A DNA stretch of 8,939 nt from CAZOZP01 sp964584325 (GCA_964584325.1 CAZOZP010000095.1:1-8939), one strand, 5' to 3'; counted from the first letter of the stretch, positions 1-6,762 are shown. Notes: generated by a model from the letters alone, not told the origin. Numbers and translations: made by a program.

Positions 1-47
1 TTTAATCTGTAATATATTTCTTCAAAAGTACCTTTCCAACTTAAGCA

Positions 48-152
48 TTATAGATCTGTAATAAACCCATTATCATCTAAAACATTATCCTTACAGCTAA
101 TACTCATAAGAAAGATAATTGTAATTACTAATATTATTTTTCCTCTGTTCAT
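48..152 (-). CDS. Small lipoprotein-like ORF, possibly the 5' part of a broken gene
   Basis: This 34-codon ORF starts at ATG 152 with a good ribosome binding site, GGAGG at 162-158, five nucleotides upstream. It is too short for routine ORF calling. The product begins MNRGKIILVITIIFLMSISC: a basic N-terminus, a hydrophobic stretch and Cys20 followed by Lys-Asp, which fits a Bacteroidota-type lipoprotein signal with a weak lipobox (S-I-S-C). Only 14 residues follow the cysteine before a TAA at 50-48. Past that stop the same frame stays open for 16 more codons to the window edge (C-L-S-W-K-G-T-F-E-E...). It could therefore be a genuine tiny lipoprotein or a longer one interrupted by a nonsense codon. 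A TATAAT hexamer lies upstream at 186-181 on the minus strand, but no good -35 is seen. The function is unknown. Confidence 0.45.
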   Translation of the reverse strand: MNRGKIILVITIIFLMSISCKDNVLDDNGFITDL

Positions 153-431
153 TTATTCCTCCAATGTATATTGATTTATTATTATAACTCAATCTGTATA
201 AGGACATCTTACTTATATGAAAACATGATTTGAATACCCGGGGATAACCTTTTTATAAAATTAGAAACAGTTAATTATTCAAGAAACCATAAAAAGTTAT
301 ATTGTCCTTTATTTTCTGCCCAAATAGAAACTATTATTGTAATACTCAGCTTAAATCCAGGAATAATAGAATTGTATCCGGATAATTTGCACCAAACAAT
401 ACTTTATTTGAGATTATATCTTTGAACCACT

Positions 432-482
432 AATTGAAGCTTGACCCAACAATATCTTGTCGGGGTGCCCTGCTTCTAATTT
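432..482. repeat. Imperfect long hairpin
   Basis: The outer arms AATTGAAGC (432-440) and GCTTC-T-AATT (472-481) pair with one bulged T. Inside, ACCC-A-ACAA pairs with TTGT-CG-GGGT around a four-base TATC loop, with a small mismatch. The result is an approximately 50-nt, bulged, REP-like stem. It lies about 110 bp from the transposase remnant and could be a REP-type palindrome or a structured RNA. No gene end is close enough to make it an obvious terminator. Confidence 0.4.
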
Positions 483-589
483 ATTTCGCCTTAAAATAAA
501 CTTGCTAATAGTAACATATTTGATTTTGAAAGTCAACAATATTTCATTAATTGTTTTGAAATAAGTTTCCCAATATGCTGTGCATCTAA

Positions 590-800
590 AACCTATTTAT
601 CCGCAATAAATTCATTTTTTGTGGTTGATGCGACTGTTTTGAATTTGCGGATTGTCCCAATTGTTTTGATCATAGTGACAAGGGATGCTTGGTCTCTAAG
701 GTTGTATTTACATTCAAATTAAAATACCGTGAATATGATTGGCATAAATGAATATAATTCAAAATTTGAGTCTGGATTGGAAGCTCCACAGGATGGCAGA
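590..800 (-). pseudogene. Decayed REP-associated tyrosine (Y1/HUH) transposase fragment
   Basis: On the minus strand, 'SFMP' (ending near 741) is followed one base out of frame by 'NHIHGILI' (740-717). Restoring a single nucleotide gives MPNHIHGILI, the His-hydrophobic-His motif region typical of Y1_Tnp/TnpA-REP proteins. Further on, another frame reads NVNTTLETKHPLSL (about 716-675), which resembles the 'N-V-x-T-x-L-E-T-R-H-A-L-S-L' stretch I associate with this family in related genomes. A third frame then reads IGTIRKFKTVASTTKNEF, similar to the family's 'G-x-I-I-x-x-F-K-S-x-x-T-K' helix. The pieces lie in the expected order but in three frames with internal stops, so the gene is dead. The family would act on REP palindromes. 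The call rests on motif recognition only, and the limits are approximate. Confidence 0.45.
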
Positions 801-937
801 CATTTGAGAAAGCCTTAAAGATTTTTATTCTGCGAATATCCGCTAAATCAGTGCAATCCGTGGTTAAACCTTTTGGGAAGTTTCGCTCCGCCGGAGCTTA
901 TTATTTAGTTAGGTTAAAATAGACTATTAACATTTCG

Positions 938-961
938 TCCCGCCACGGCGGGATTTTTTTT
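938..961 (+). terminator. Rho-independent terminator, plus strand, without an evident gene
   Basis: TCCCGCC (938-944) and GGCGGGA (947-953) form a GC-rich stem with a very tight loop, followed directly by eight T residues (954-961). This is the shape of an intrinsic terminator for plus-strand transcription. No plus-strand gene is visible upstream in the window, so it may belong to a lost gene, an unannotated RNA or a dispersed palindrome that happens to precede a T run. Confidence 0.55.
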
Positions 962-1242
962 GTTTTACGCAGAATTATGGTCTTTTATCCTGCTAATCAT
1001 TTTTCGGCAGATTTTATCCCAATTCTGTCACCTGTCTCTCTGTTACCCTGTTACTAAGATTTCAGTTTTCGGGCGACGCCGGGGACACTTGCGACAATGG
1101 TAGTTTTCCGATTTTAATTCCCCTCTGTGCTTTCTGTGAATTCTGTGGTTAATTATTTCTTATTACGGAAAGTCATAAGTTAAAAACCGCGGATTTTTCT
1201 TAGGTGAAATTTTAGTATTCTCTTATTGTTCATTCTATTCGT

Positions 1243-1278
1243 AAAAAAAACCTTCAAGGCTTGAGACCTTGAAGGTTT
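1243..1278 (-). terminator. Rho-independent terminator of the FISUMP unit
   Basis: On the minus strand a perfect 12-bp stem, AAACCTTCAAGG paired with CCTTGAAGGTTT (1278-1267 and 1259-1248), encloses a seven-base loop. It runs straight into a T tract (1250-1243 on the plus strand is all A). It begins 22 bases after the stop codon at 1301-1303 and marks the end of the two-gene transcript. Confidence 0.88.
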
Positions 1279-1300
1279 AATTTAGTTATTAATATTATTC

Positions 1301-2860
1301 TTAATCCTTAAGGCAGCGAACACAAAAACCGTTACTCTTACTACTGTAGCTCAAATCAACATTGTCACCACCATTTCCCAAATTCAAGTAATTTGCATTT
1401 GCAACAACGATCTCCGTAGAACTCCAAAAATTAGTGTAGTCTCCTATATTATAGAAATTCCCAGTGATGTAGCCCCGGACACCAGCCAGCAGGCCCGAGA
1501 ACCCGCTTGTGTTTGTGCCGACTCCTGCTCCTGTTCCTTGCCCTATTGCTTTAAGTGCATTACCACTACCGCTAACTGCATTTTGTAAAATCTCAAATTC
1601 TGCATAAGTTGGTATGTGCCAGCCTTCAGGGCAAATTCCTCTTGTTCCTTCAGTTGTTACATATTGCATTGCTTCTTCCCACTGATATAATCCACCGTAA
1701 GTTTCGCAATTTGCAGGATCGTTATCATAGCAATACTTTTCAATTGTGTCATTACTTGTTTGGTTGTCAAGTTCACTGTTACTTGCTATCATTGTTCCAA
1801 TATCAAGATTTTCCTTCAACCAACATTGACTCCCAATCTGTACTGTTTTGTAAGTTTTTCCTTCATACAAAACCGTTGGAGTTCCCGGACAAGCTAAAGG
1901 ATCAGTAATTGGATGTTCATCCTTTAGGCAACGAACACTATACCCGGTATTCTTATCGTAGTAGTCGAAATAAACTTCATCATCACCCTGTGTAAAATAA
2001 AAATAATCAGCAAAATCAGTCCCGTTCTCCGAAGAACTCCAATAATTTGTATAACTCTCTAAATTATAGAATAATCCGTTACCCGCGTATCGTCTTCCGC
2101 CGAACAACCCGGAAAATCCGCTTGTGTTTGTTCCTTGATTGAATGCTTTAAGTTCATTGCTGCTACCGTTAACGGCATAATTCAAAGTTTCAAATTCTGC
2201 TTTTGTAGGTATGTGCCAACCTTCAGGGCAAATTCCTCTTGTCCCTGCTGTTGCTACATATTGCATTGCTTCATTCCACTGGTATAATCCGCCATAAGTT
2301 TCGCAATTTGCAGGATTATTATTGTAACAATATTTTTCAATTGTACCATTATTTGTCTGATTATCAAGTTCACTGTTACTTGCTATCATTGTTCCAATAT
2401 CAAGATTTTCTTTTAACCAGCATTGGTCACCAATCAGAATAGTATTATAAGTTTTTCCTTCATACAGAACTGTTGGAGTTCCCGGACAAGTTTCCGTACC
2501 AACAAGTCCGTCATTTGCAATTACTTTAATTACAATAGAATCACTTGCATATTCCGGATGATCGGCGGCAAAGTTCCATTCAATGTGCTTGTCTGTTCCT
2601 ACTGTAACACCGCTTCCTAAATCTCCTGTTACACTGCTAATTCCAAATCTGTATGTAACTCCTAAATTATTACTTGCAATTACACTAATTGTTGAAGAGT
2701 CTCCATCTGAATCACTTAAATCGTAGTAAATATCAACTATATAACTTCCGTCTGTTCTTTGCTCAAATCTTACATTCGATACAACAGGATTATTGTTTTG
2801 GGCATTCAATCCTGTTGCCAGCAAAAAGCATATTACTATAAAAAGTATATTATTTTTCAT
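1301..2860 (-). CDS. Secreted protein with two FISUMP (Fibrobacter succinogenes major paralogous) domains
   Basis: The 519-residue product starts with a signal peptide (residues 1-20, cleavage expected after ...GLNA). Residues about 24-120 form a beta-rich domain with conserved stretches 'V-x-N-V-x-F-x-Q-R-T-D-G-S' and 'V-D-I-Y-Y-D-L-S-D-x-D-G-D', a module often found before FISUMP or sulfatase-modifying-factor-like domains. Two FISUMP repeats follow (residues 125-313 and 324-519). Each has C-P-G-T-P-T, QCWLKENLD, GICPEGWHIPT, NYWSS or NFWSS, and a terminal VRCLKD. Paired cysteines recur at matching positions and suggest disulfides, so the protein should act outside the cytoplasm. No lipobox and no T9SS sorting domain are present. 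ATG 2860 is supported by GGAG at 2872-2869, eight bases upstream. The gene follows the 133-aa gene after 25 nt and is probably cotranscribed with it. The biochemical function of the family is unknown; a surface binding role is inference. Confidence 0.85.
   Translation of the reverse strand: MKNNILFIVICFLLATGLNAQNNNPVVSNVRFEQRTDGSYIVDIYYDLSDSDGDSSTISVIASNNLGVTYRFGISSVTGDLGSGVTVGTDKHIEWNFAADHPEYASDSIVIKVIANDGLVGTETCPGTPTVLYEGKTYNTILIGDQCWLKENLDIGTMIASNSELDNQTNNGTIEKYCYNNNPANCETYGGLYQWNEAMQYVATAGTRGICPEGWHIPTKAEFETLNYAVNGSSNELKAFNQGTNTSGFSGLFGGRRYAGNGLFYNLESYTNYWSSSENGTDFADYFYFTQGDDEVYFDYYDKNTGYSVRCLKDEHPITDPLACPGTPTVLYEGKTYKTVQIGSQCWLKENLDIGTMIASNSELDNQTSNDTIEKYCYDNDPANCETYGGLYQWEEAMQYVTTEGTRGICPEGWHIPTYAEFEILQNAVSGSGNALKAIGQGTGAGVGTNTSGFSGLLAGVRGYITGNFYNIGDYTNFWSSTEIVVANANYLNLGNGGDNVDLSYSSKSNGFCVRCLKD
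1304..1891 (-). repeat. FISUMP repeat 2 (C-terminal)
   Basis: This encodes residues 324-519. Its first 100 residues match repeat 1 at about 88 positions. The second half diverges strongly and carries a four-residue insertion (G-A-G-V) before NTSGFSG. The similarity is also visible in the DNA. Confidence 0.85.
1922..2488 (-). repeat. FISUMP repeat 1 (N-terminal)
   Basis: This encodes residues 125-313, from C-P-G-T-P-T to R-C-L-K-D. A ten-residue linker (EHPITDPLAC region) joins it to repeat 2. The spacing between equivalent residues of the two copies is 199 codons, so the gene arose by tandem duplication of a unit of about 600 bp. Confidence 0.85.
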
Positions 2861-2885
2861 AAAAACAACTCCATATCTTTTTTTA

Positions 2886-3287
2886 TTATTTTAATAGTGT
2901 GAGCTTCCGGCTTTCTATGTAACTGCCTGCTCTTAGTCTGTAAATATAAATTCCGCTGTTTAAGCCTTTGGCATCAAATGTTAAATTATATAAACCTGCG
3001 GGCATATTGCCGTTTACTAAAGTGGCAACTCTTCTGCCGAGAATATCAAAAACTTCTAAATTAACTTCTGCAGCTTCAGGCAAAGCGTAAGATATTGTTG
3101 TTGTTGGGTTAAAAGGATTAGGATAATTCTGCATCAGTCCAAAAGTTGCAGGTACGATCCGGTTTAATTCATTCACTCCGGTTGTTTTAGATGTAAGGCT
3201 TCCGGCTGTGGACTTCCCTACGCCAATTGCAGCATAACTAATTATGCTGAAAATAAAGATTAAAATAATTGTAAGTTTCAGCTTCAT
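2886..3287 (-). CDS. Mini-protein: signal peptide plus T9SS type A sorting domain
   Basis: The 133-residue product has a signal peptide (residues 1 to about 20, ...IISYAA) and a spacer of roughly 28 residues. The C-terminal type IX secretion sorting domain (about 49-133) is complete: MQNYPNPFNPTTTISYALP, then V-F-D-I-L-G-R-R-V-A-T-L-V, then P-A-G-L-Y-N-L-T-F-D, G-L-N-S-G-I-Y-I-Y-R-L and a final R-K-L-T-L-L-K. Such domains normally follow a large passenger and direct export through T9SS with attachment to or release from the surface; here there is almost no passenger. The start at 3287 is fixed by a strong GAGGAGAG at 3299-3292. It is the first gene of the unit with the FISUMP gene. It may be a real small surface peptide or the remnant of a larger protein that lost its middle. 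A weak TTGAAA-N17-TAAATT promoter candidate lies at about 3389-3361. Confidence 0.8.
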   Translation of the reverse strand: MKLKLTIILIFIFSIISYAAIGVGKSTAGSLTSKTTGVNELNRIVPATFGLMQNYPNPFNPTTTISYALPEAAEVNLEVFDILGRRVATLVNGNMPAGLYNLTFDAKGLNSGIYIYRLRAGSYIESRKLTLLK

Positions 3288-3443
3288 AAGACTCTCCTCT
3301 AATAATAATTCGATTGTTGATTTCGTTTTATTTTGATTGCACTAAACTATTTCTATTTTCAATTTAGTGTATTGAAGTTGTATTTTCAACAAATATTTTA
3401 ATTGGTTTTCAAGGTATGATTTAAATCAAGGATATTTTTTTAG

Positions 3444-3485
3444 ATTTAACCCAAATTTGTCATTGAGGAAAAACAATGACAAAAT
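3444..3485 (+). repeat. Dispersed intergenic repeat, copy 1
   Basis: The sequence runs TTTAACCCAAATTTGTCATT (3444-3464), a short spacer and AATGACAAA (3475-3483). TTTGTCATT and AATGACAAA form a perfect 9-bp inverted repeat with a ten-base loop. A closely similar segment (TTTAACCCCAATTTGTCATT) occurs at 8155-8173, and more diverged relatives lie at 3597-3655 and 6608-6668. Confidence 0.55.
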
Positions 3486-3490
3486 GCCTG

Positions 3491-3566
3491 TCATCCTGAT
3501 CCCGCAAATGCGGGATTGCCAATAAAGAAAATGAGATTCACTCCCGATTCTGCGGGATCAGAATGT
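3491..3566. repeat. Composite GC-rich palindrome (CATYCTGATCCCGCA arms)
   Basis: CATCCTGATCCCGCA (3492-3506) and TGCGGGATCAGAATG (3551-3565) are inverted copies matching at 14 of 15 positions. The left arm also folds locally through TCCCGCA/TGCGGGA around two bases. The right part has its own partial TCCCGA...TGCGGGA pairing. The GC content stands out against the AT-rich surroundings. It looks like a mobile intergenic palindrome of REP or BIME type rather than a gene-specific signal. Confidence 0.55.
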
Positions 3567-3596
3567 AACTTTTGAGATAGCCGCAGGGTTACCGAA

Positions 3597-3655
3597 TTAT
3601 TCTTCCTTTATTAAGGTATTCACGAATTTGATTTCTCTAATGAATAATTTGCAAT
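3597..3655 (-). repeat. Dispersed intergenic repeat, copy 2 (inverted relative to copy 3)
   Basis: Read on the minus strand, this segment matches the plus strand at about 6616-6670 in roughly 46 of 54 positions. An exact 23-bp block is shared, at 3629-3607 here and 6639-6661 there (begins AAATTCGTGAATACC). The pair forms an inverted repeat flanking the whole M16 gene. Confidence 0.7.
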
Positions 3656-3659
3656 AAAT

Positions 3660-3693
3660 GGAAATAATGGGCTGTCCCTATACCGGACAGCCC
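3660..3693 (-). terminator. Terminator-like hairpin after the M16 gene
   Basis: GGGCTGTCC and GGACAGCCC (3669-3677 and 3685-3693) form a perfect 9-bp GC-rich stem with a seven-base loop. The stem begins eight bases after the stop codon at 3702-3704. On the minus strand it is followed by ATTATTTCCATTTATT, a T-rich but interrupted tail. It most likely ends the M16 transcript and could also work in the opposite direction. Confidence 0.65.
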
Positions 3694-3701
3694 TCTTAAA
3701 T

Positions 3702-6497
3702 TTATTTCTGTTCGTTTTTAAGCGTAACCAGAACATATCTGTTTTCGTTCAGATATTTTTTTGCAGCATTTTGAATATCTTCAGCTTTTAGTTCATTTAT
3801 CCAATTGTTATAAGATTTTATTTCTTCAAGTGGTAATTTGTGATCATAAAGGAAGAAAAGTACTCCTTGGTATGAATAGTTTTGTTGCAGTTGAATTTCT
3901 CTCGACTTAATCTGTTGTTCTTTTATCTTTTGAAGATAACTTTCCGCCGGCAGATTATTCTTTAATGAATCAAGCTGATTAAATATCAAGTCTGTAAGCT
4001 CGTCAGCACGAGCCGGATCACAACCGAATGCTACAGTGAGTTTATAGTTACCTTTAGGGAATCTTTCTTGAGAGTAGTCAGAATATATACCATAGGTACC
4101 ACTTTTTTCCTCTCTTATAAATTCGAGTAATCTGATATTAAGATAATCGGTGAGTGATTGAAGATAATATAATTCTTTCGAAGACCATTCAAGATCACCG
4201 TTAAATACTATTACAACCTGCCCCTGTGGATCAACTCCTTTAATAACTTCCTTTTTTACCACCTGCTTGGGAGTAGAAATATTATTATCTTTTTCTTTCA
4301 ATATTTTTTGTGTCCCCGGTAAAGAAGCAATATATTTTTCCAATAAAGGTTTCAGTTCATTAAGATCAATACTTCCGGTAAAAAGAAATGTAAAATCATC
4401 GGCTTCACTAAATGAAGAAGAATAAAATGCTTTGAATTTATCGAGTGAAATTTCCGAAAGTCGTTCTGAAGTTATGGGTTTTGAACGGAAGTGGCCGTTT
4501 GCTAAAGCTGAGTTTAAAGTGTCAGAGAAAGTTTGTGCAGGATATTTGCTCATATTCTCAAGCATAAATGCAGTACTTTGGATGAAAGAATTATAAGCTG
4601 AGGAATCGATACGAAACTCAGTGAAAGACAGATGAATTAACTGAAATAATGTCTCCAGATTTTTTTTATCAGAACGACCATTCATTCCTTGCTTGAATTC
4701 ATCAAACCAGGGTGATAACTCAACATTCTTTCCTGCTAACATTTTACTTAATTCTGTTGAATTAAATTTACCAATGCCGCTTTTTTCAATATATGAATTG
4801 ATTAGCAATGAAGCTAAGTAAGAATCATCCGGCGCTACGGAAATACCGCCTTTAGCAAAACAATTAAATATAATTTCATCATTTCTGAAATTGGTTGGAG
4901 TAACAATTACTTTTGCACCATTTGATAACTTAAATTCAAATATGTTTAGGTCGGTTATAGATTTCTCTTCTACTATTTTCCCTGAATTAATTTTTTCTTC
5001 AATTAAAGACGCTGCCGGAACAATTTCAACATAAGGTTCAATTATCGACTCATCTATTGCGAGAACAGTATTCTTTATAGATTCTTCGCTTGGCAGTTTC
5101 AGATTTTCTTTTTCTATTCCCATAGTTAGAATAACCCGATCTGAATCATCAAAAATTACTTTGGCAGAGTTATTAATTTCTTCCGAAGTAATTAAATCCA
5201 TTATTTTTTTAGTTAAGATAAAACTGTTCTCAATGCCAAGAAAAGGTTCATTATTTAATACGCGATTTGTTATTTCAGAAACTAATTCGGAAGATTCAGT
5301 TCTATTCTTTTCGTTAAGTTTGTTTTCTAAACCACTCAGAATTTTAATTTTTTGTCTTTCGATTTCTGAATCTGTTAACCCATAAAGCTTTACTCTTTTT
5401 TGTTCTTTGATTAACAAATCGATACCCTTTTCAATACCGCCTTCTGAAGTTAATGCTTGAGTAATAATAAACAATTTTCCGCGTGAGAAATTAGAACTTC
5501 CGGTATTAGGGTAACTTATGGCAGGATCAGGCATTTTTGAAAGTTCTACTAATCTTTCTGTTACTGCGTTGGAAATTATCTTATTAATAAGAATATTTCT
5601 GAATGCCTCTTCATCCAATTGAGGTAAATACGGCCTTTTTTTTACAATTTGGATAACTGTAACCGGACTTTCTTTATCGCTTGCGGTTGAAACAAGTGTT
5701 TCAGAGAACTCAGGTATTTTGAAATCCTCTCTCTTTCGTGTAGAAGCAGTATTGAAGCCACTGAAATTGCTTATAATAAGTTGCTTAACTGAATCTATAT
5801 CAAAGTCTCCCACTGCTATTACTGACATAAGATCTGGTCTGTACCACTCTTTATAGAAGCGAATAAGTGATTCGTGCTTAAAATTTTCCAAATTCTCTTT
5901 ATTCCCTATTGGTAATCTTTCAGCATATTTAGAATCCTTAAACAGTACCGGTAAAAGCTTATCCTGCATTCTTCCGAATGCTCCTCTTCCAAGGCGCCAT
6001 TCTTCAATAATAACGCCTCTTTCTTTATCAATTTCTTCCGGATCAAAACTCATATTAAATGCCCAATCGCTAAGAACCGTAAAACCTTTTTTAAATACTT
6101 CGCTGTTTTCGGTAGGAATTGTAAGCATATAAACAGTTTCATCAAAACTGGTATAAGCGTTTATTTCAGGTCCGAATTTCATCCCAATGGATTCAAGATA
6201 ATTAATCAGTTCCTGTTTCGGAAAATTCTTAGTACCATTAAATCCCATGTGTTCAACGAAATGTGCAAGTCCTTGCTGATCATCATCTTCAAGAACCGAC
6301 CCTGCATTTACTGCAAGTCTTAGTTCTGCGCGTTTCTCCGGTTTACTGTTTTTCAGGATATAATATTTTAATCCGTTATCCAGAACTCCCTGAACAAGTT
6401 CCGGTGATGTTTTCAATTTTGTTTTTTCCGATTCTCCTGCATAAACGATCGAAATAAATACAAATACAGTTAAAAATAAGAAAAGCGTTTTTTTCAT
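3702..6497 (-). CDS. Exported M16-family zinc metalloprotease (PqqL-like)
   Basis: This 931-residue protein has a signal peptide (1-20, ...ISIVYA), so it should act in the periplasm or envelope. The N-terminal M16 domain (about 35-190) carries the inverted zinc motif HFVEH (His79, Glu82 catalytic, His83). The third ligand is expected in the KERGVIIEEW helix, probably Glu166 with Glu159 as the accessory acid. An M16_C domain (about 205-390) begins at ESLIRFYKEWYRPDLM. A second, catalytically inactive M16 half (about 515-930) lacks HxxEH but keeps an FIREEKSGTYG segment near 795-804, like the substrate-binding R/Y region of M16 proteins. The two-halves architecture and length match bacterial PqqL-type proteases that degrade peptides in a closed chamber. 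The start is supported by AAGGGG just upstream (6508-6503) and a promoter at 6530-6561. The gene is monocistronic. The substrate cannot be told from sequence. Confidence 0.9.
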   Translation of the reverse strand: MKKTLFLFLTVFVFISIVYAGESEKTKLKTSPELVQGVLDNGLKYYILKNSKPEKRAELRLAVNAGSVLEDDDQQGLAHFVEHMGFNGTKNFPKQELINYLESIGMKFGPEINAYTSFDETVYMLTIPTENSEVFKKGFTVLSDWAFNMSFDPEEIDKERGVIIEEWRLGRGAFGRMQDKLLPVLFKDSKYAERLPIGNKENLENFKHESLIRFYKEWYRPDLMSVIAVGDFDIDSVKQLIISNFSGFNTASTRKREDFKIPEFSETLVSTASDKESPVTVIQIVKKRPYLPQLDEEAFRNILINKIISNAVTERLVELSKMPDPAISYPNTGSSNFSRGKLFIITQALTSEGGIEKGIDLLIKEQKRVKLYGLTDSEIERQKIKILSGLENKLNEKNRTESSELVSEITNRVLNNEPFLGIENSFILTKKIMDLITSEEINNSAKVIFDDSDRVILTMGIEKENLKLPSEESIKNTVLAIDESIIEPYVEIVPAASLIEEKINSGKIVEEKSITDLNIFEFKLSNGAKVIVTPTNFRNDEIIFNCFAKGGISVAPDDSYLASLLINSYIEKSGIGKFNSTELSKMLAGKNVELSPWFDEFKQGMNGRSDKKNLETLFQLIHLSFTEFRIDSSAYNSFIQSTAFMLENMSKYPAQTFSDTLNSALANGHFRSKPITSERLSEISLDKFKAFYSSSFSEADDFTFLFTGSIDLNELKPLLEKYIASLPGTQKILKEKDNNISTPKQVVKKEVIKGVDPQGQVVIVFNGDLEWSSKELYYLQSLTDYLNIRLLEFIREEKSGTYGIYSDYSQERFPKGNYKLTVAFGCDPARADELTDLIFNQLDSLKNNLPAESYLQKIKEQQIKSREIQLQQNYSYQGVLFFLYDHKLPLEEIKSYNNWINELKAEDIQNAAKKYLNENRYVLVTLKNEQK

Positions 6498-6529
6498 TAC
6501 AACCCCTTTTTATTGATTTACAAAACTGT

Positions 6530-6561
6530 CAAAAATACTTTTTTATTTTATAAAAATCAAA
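6530..6561 (-). promoter_or_regulatory. Bacteroidota-type promoter of the M16 gene
   Basis: On the minus strand TTTG (6561-6558) is followed after 20 bases by TATTTTTG (6537-6530), an exact match to the TAnnTTTG -7 element used by the Bacteroidota primary sigma factor with a -33 TTTG. A sigma-70-like reading, TTGATT-N17-TATTTT, overlaps it. Transcription would start roughly 25 bases before ATG 6497. Confidence 0.5.
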
Positions 6562-6607
6562 GAAAGTAAGTTTTTGAAGAAAACATTTAGGAAGGAAGAG
6601 TTGTTTT

Positions 6608-6668
6608 GGTTTAGCCAAAATTCATCGTTAGAGAAAATAAATTCGTGAATACCTTAATAAATGAAAAA
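6608..6668 (+). repeat. Dispersed intergenic repeat, copy 3
   Basis: This copy begins GGTTTAGCCAAAATTC and contains the 23-bp block (6639-6661) shared in inverted orientation with copy 2. Its first half resembles copies 1 and 4 (TTTA-x-CC-x-AAaTT...). It lies upstream of the M16 promoter, between that gene and the accessory region. Confidence 0.65.
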
Positions 6669-6726
6669 TATTTTGGTTTTAATTGTAATTTACTTAATAG
6701 TCGGAAAAACCTTGAACTCTAATTAG
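6661..6726 (+). other. Possible orphan signal-peptide fragment (21 codons)
   Basis: ATG 6661 to TAG 6726 would encode MKNILVLIVIYLIVGKTLNSN, which looks like a secretion signal followed by a stop. It is the only plus-strand candidate in this part of the window. No ribosome binding site is visible and the ATG lies at the edge of repeat copy 3. It may be chance, or the 5' stub of an exported protein cut off where the accessory segment begins. Confidence 0.2.
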
Positions 6727-6762
6727 AACGGCAATTTTTATATCTTGTTTTATCGGTTGTTT

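Larger units (their letters stand above)
153..1242. other. Gene-poor interval with hairpins and decayed mobile DNA
   Basis: No intact coding region is seen on either strand across about 1.1 kb. The stretch holds an imperfect hairpin at 432-482, a decayed transposase on the minus strand near 590-800, a perfect palindrome GCTCCG-C-CGGAGC at 885-897 and a plus-strand terminator at 938-961. Two stretches ending in '...TGTGGTTAA' or '...CGTGGTTAAA' (about 850-870 and 1124-1154) look like low-information dispersed intergenic sequence. The interval reads as degraded DNA between the left-edge gene and the FISUMP gene. Confidence 0.6.
3288..3701. other. Repeat-rich spacer between the M16 gene and the T9SS mini-gene
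   Basis: No coding region is seen. From right to left it holds the M16 terminator-like hairpin (3669-3693), a minus-oriented copy of the dispersed repeat (about 3597-3655), a composite GC-rich palindrome (3491-3566), a plus-oriented repeat copy with a perfect stem (3444-3485) and the leader region of the mini-gene. In that leader, CACTAAA (3340-3346) and TTTAGTG (3363-3369) are complementary 7-mers that could form an operator or hairpin. Confidence 0.6.

Noticed and set aside
545..735. Reading the 590-740 remnant as an ISAs1-type transposase
   Set aside because: The I-K-T-I-G-T-I-R and V-L-D-A-Q segments resemble that family loosely, but the reconstructed MPNHIHGILI motif fits a Y1/HUH transposase better.
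1609..1908. A 99-codon plus-strand frame opposite the FISUMP gene
   Set aside because: It is the antisense shadow of FISUMP repeat 2. A similar shadow (2239-2442) occurs opposite repeat 1, so the likeness between the two only reflects the duplicated coding sequence.
3491..3566. A CRISPR array or tandem repeat array
   Set aside because: Only one inverted pair is present. No regularly spaced direct repeats with unique spacers are seen here or elsewhere in the window.
5161..5385. Plus-strand frames of 64-74 codons inside the M16 gene (also 6263-6457)
   Set aside because: Both lie opposite a well-supported M16 coding sequence and have no ribosome binding site or recognisable product.
6718..6727. 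Palindrome TCTAATTAGA downstream of the acetyltransferase as a terminator
   Set aside because: It is AT-rich and has no loop. A short T run follows only after several more bases, so it lacks the stability of an intrinsic terminator.
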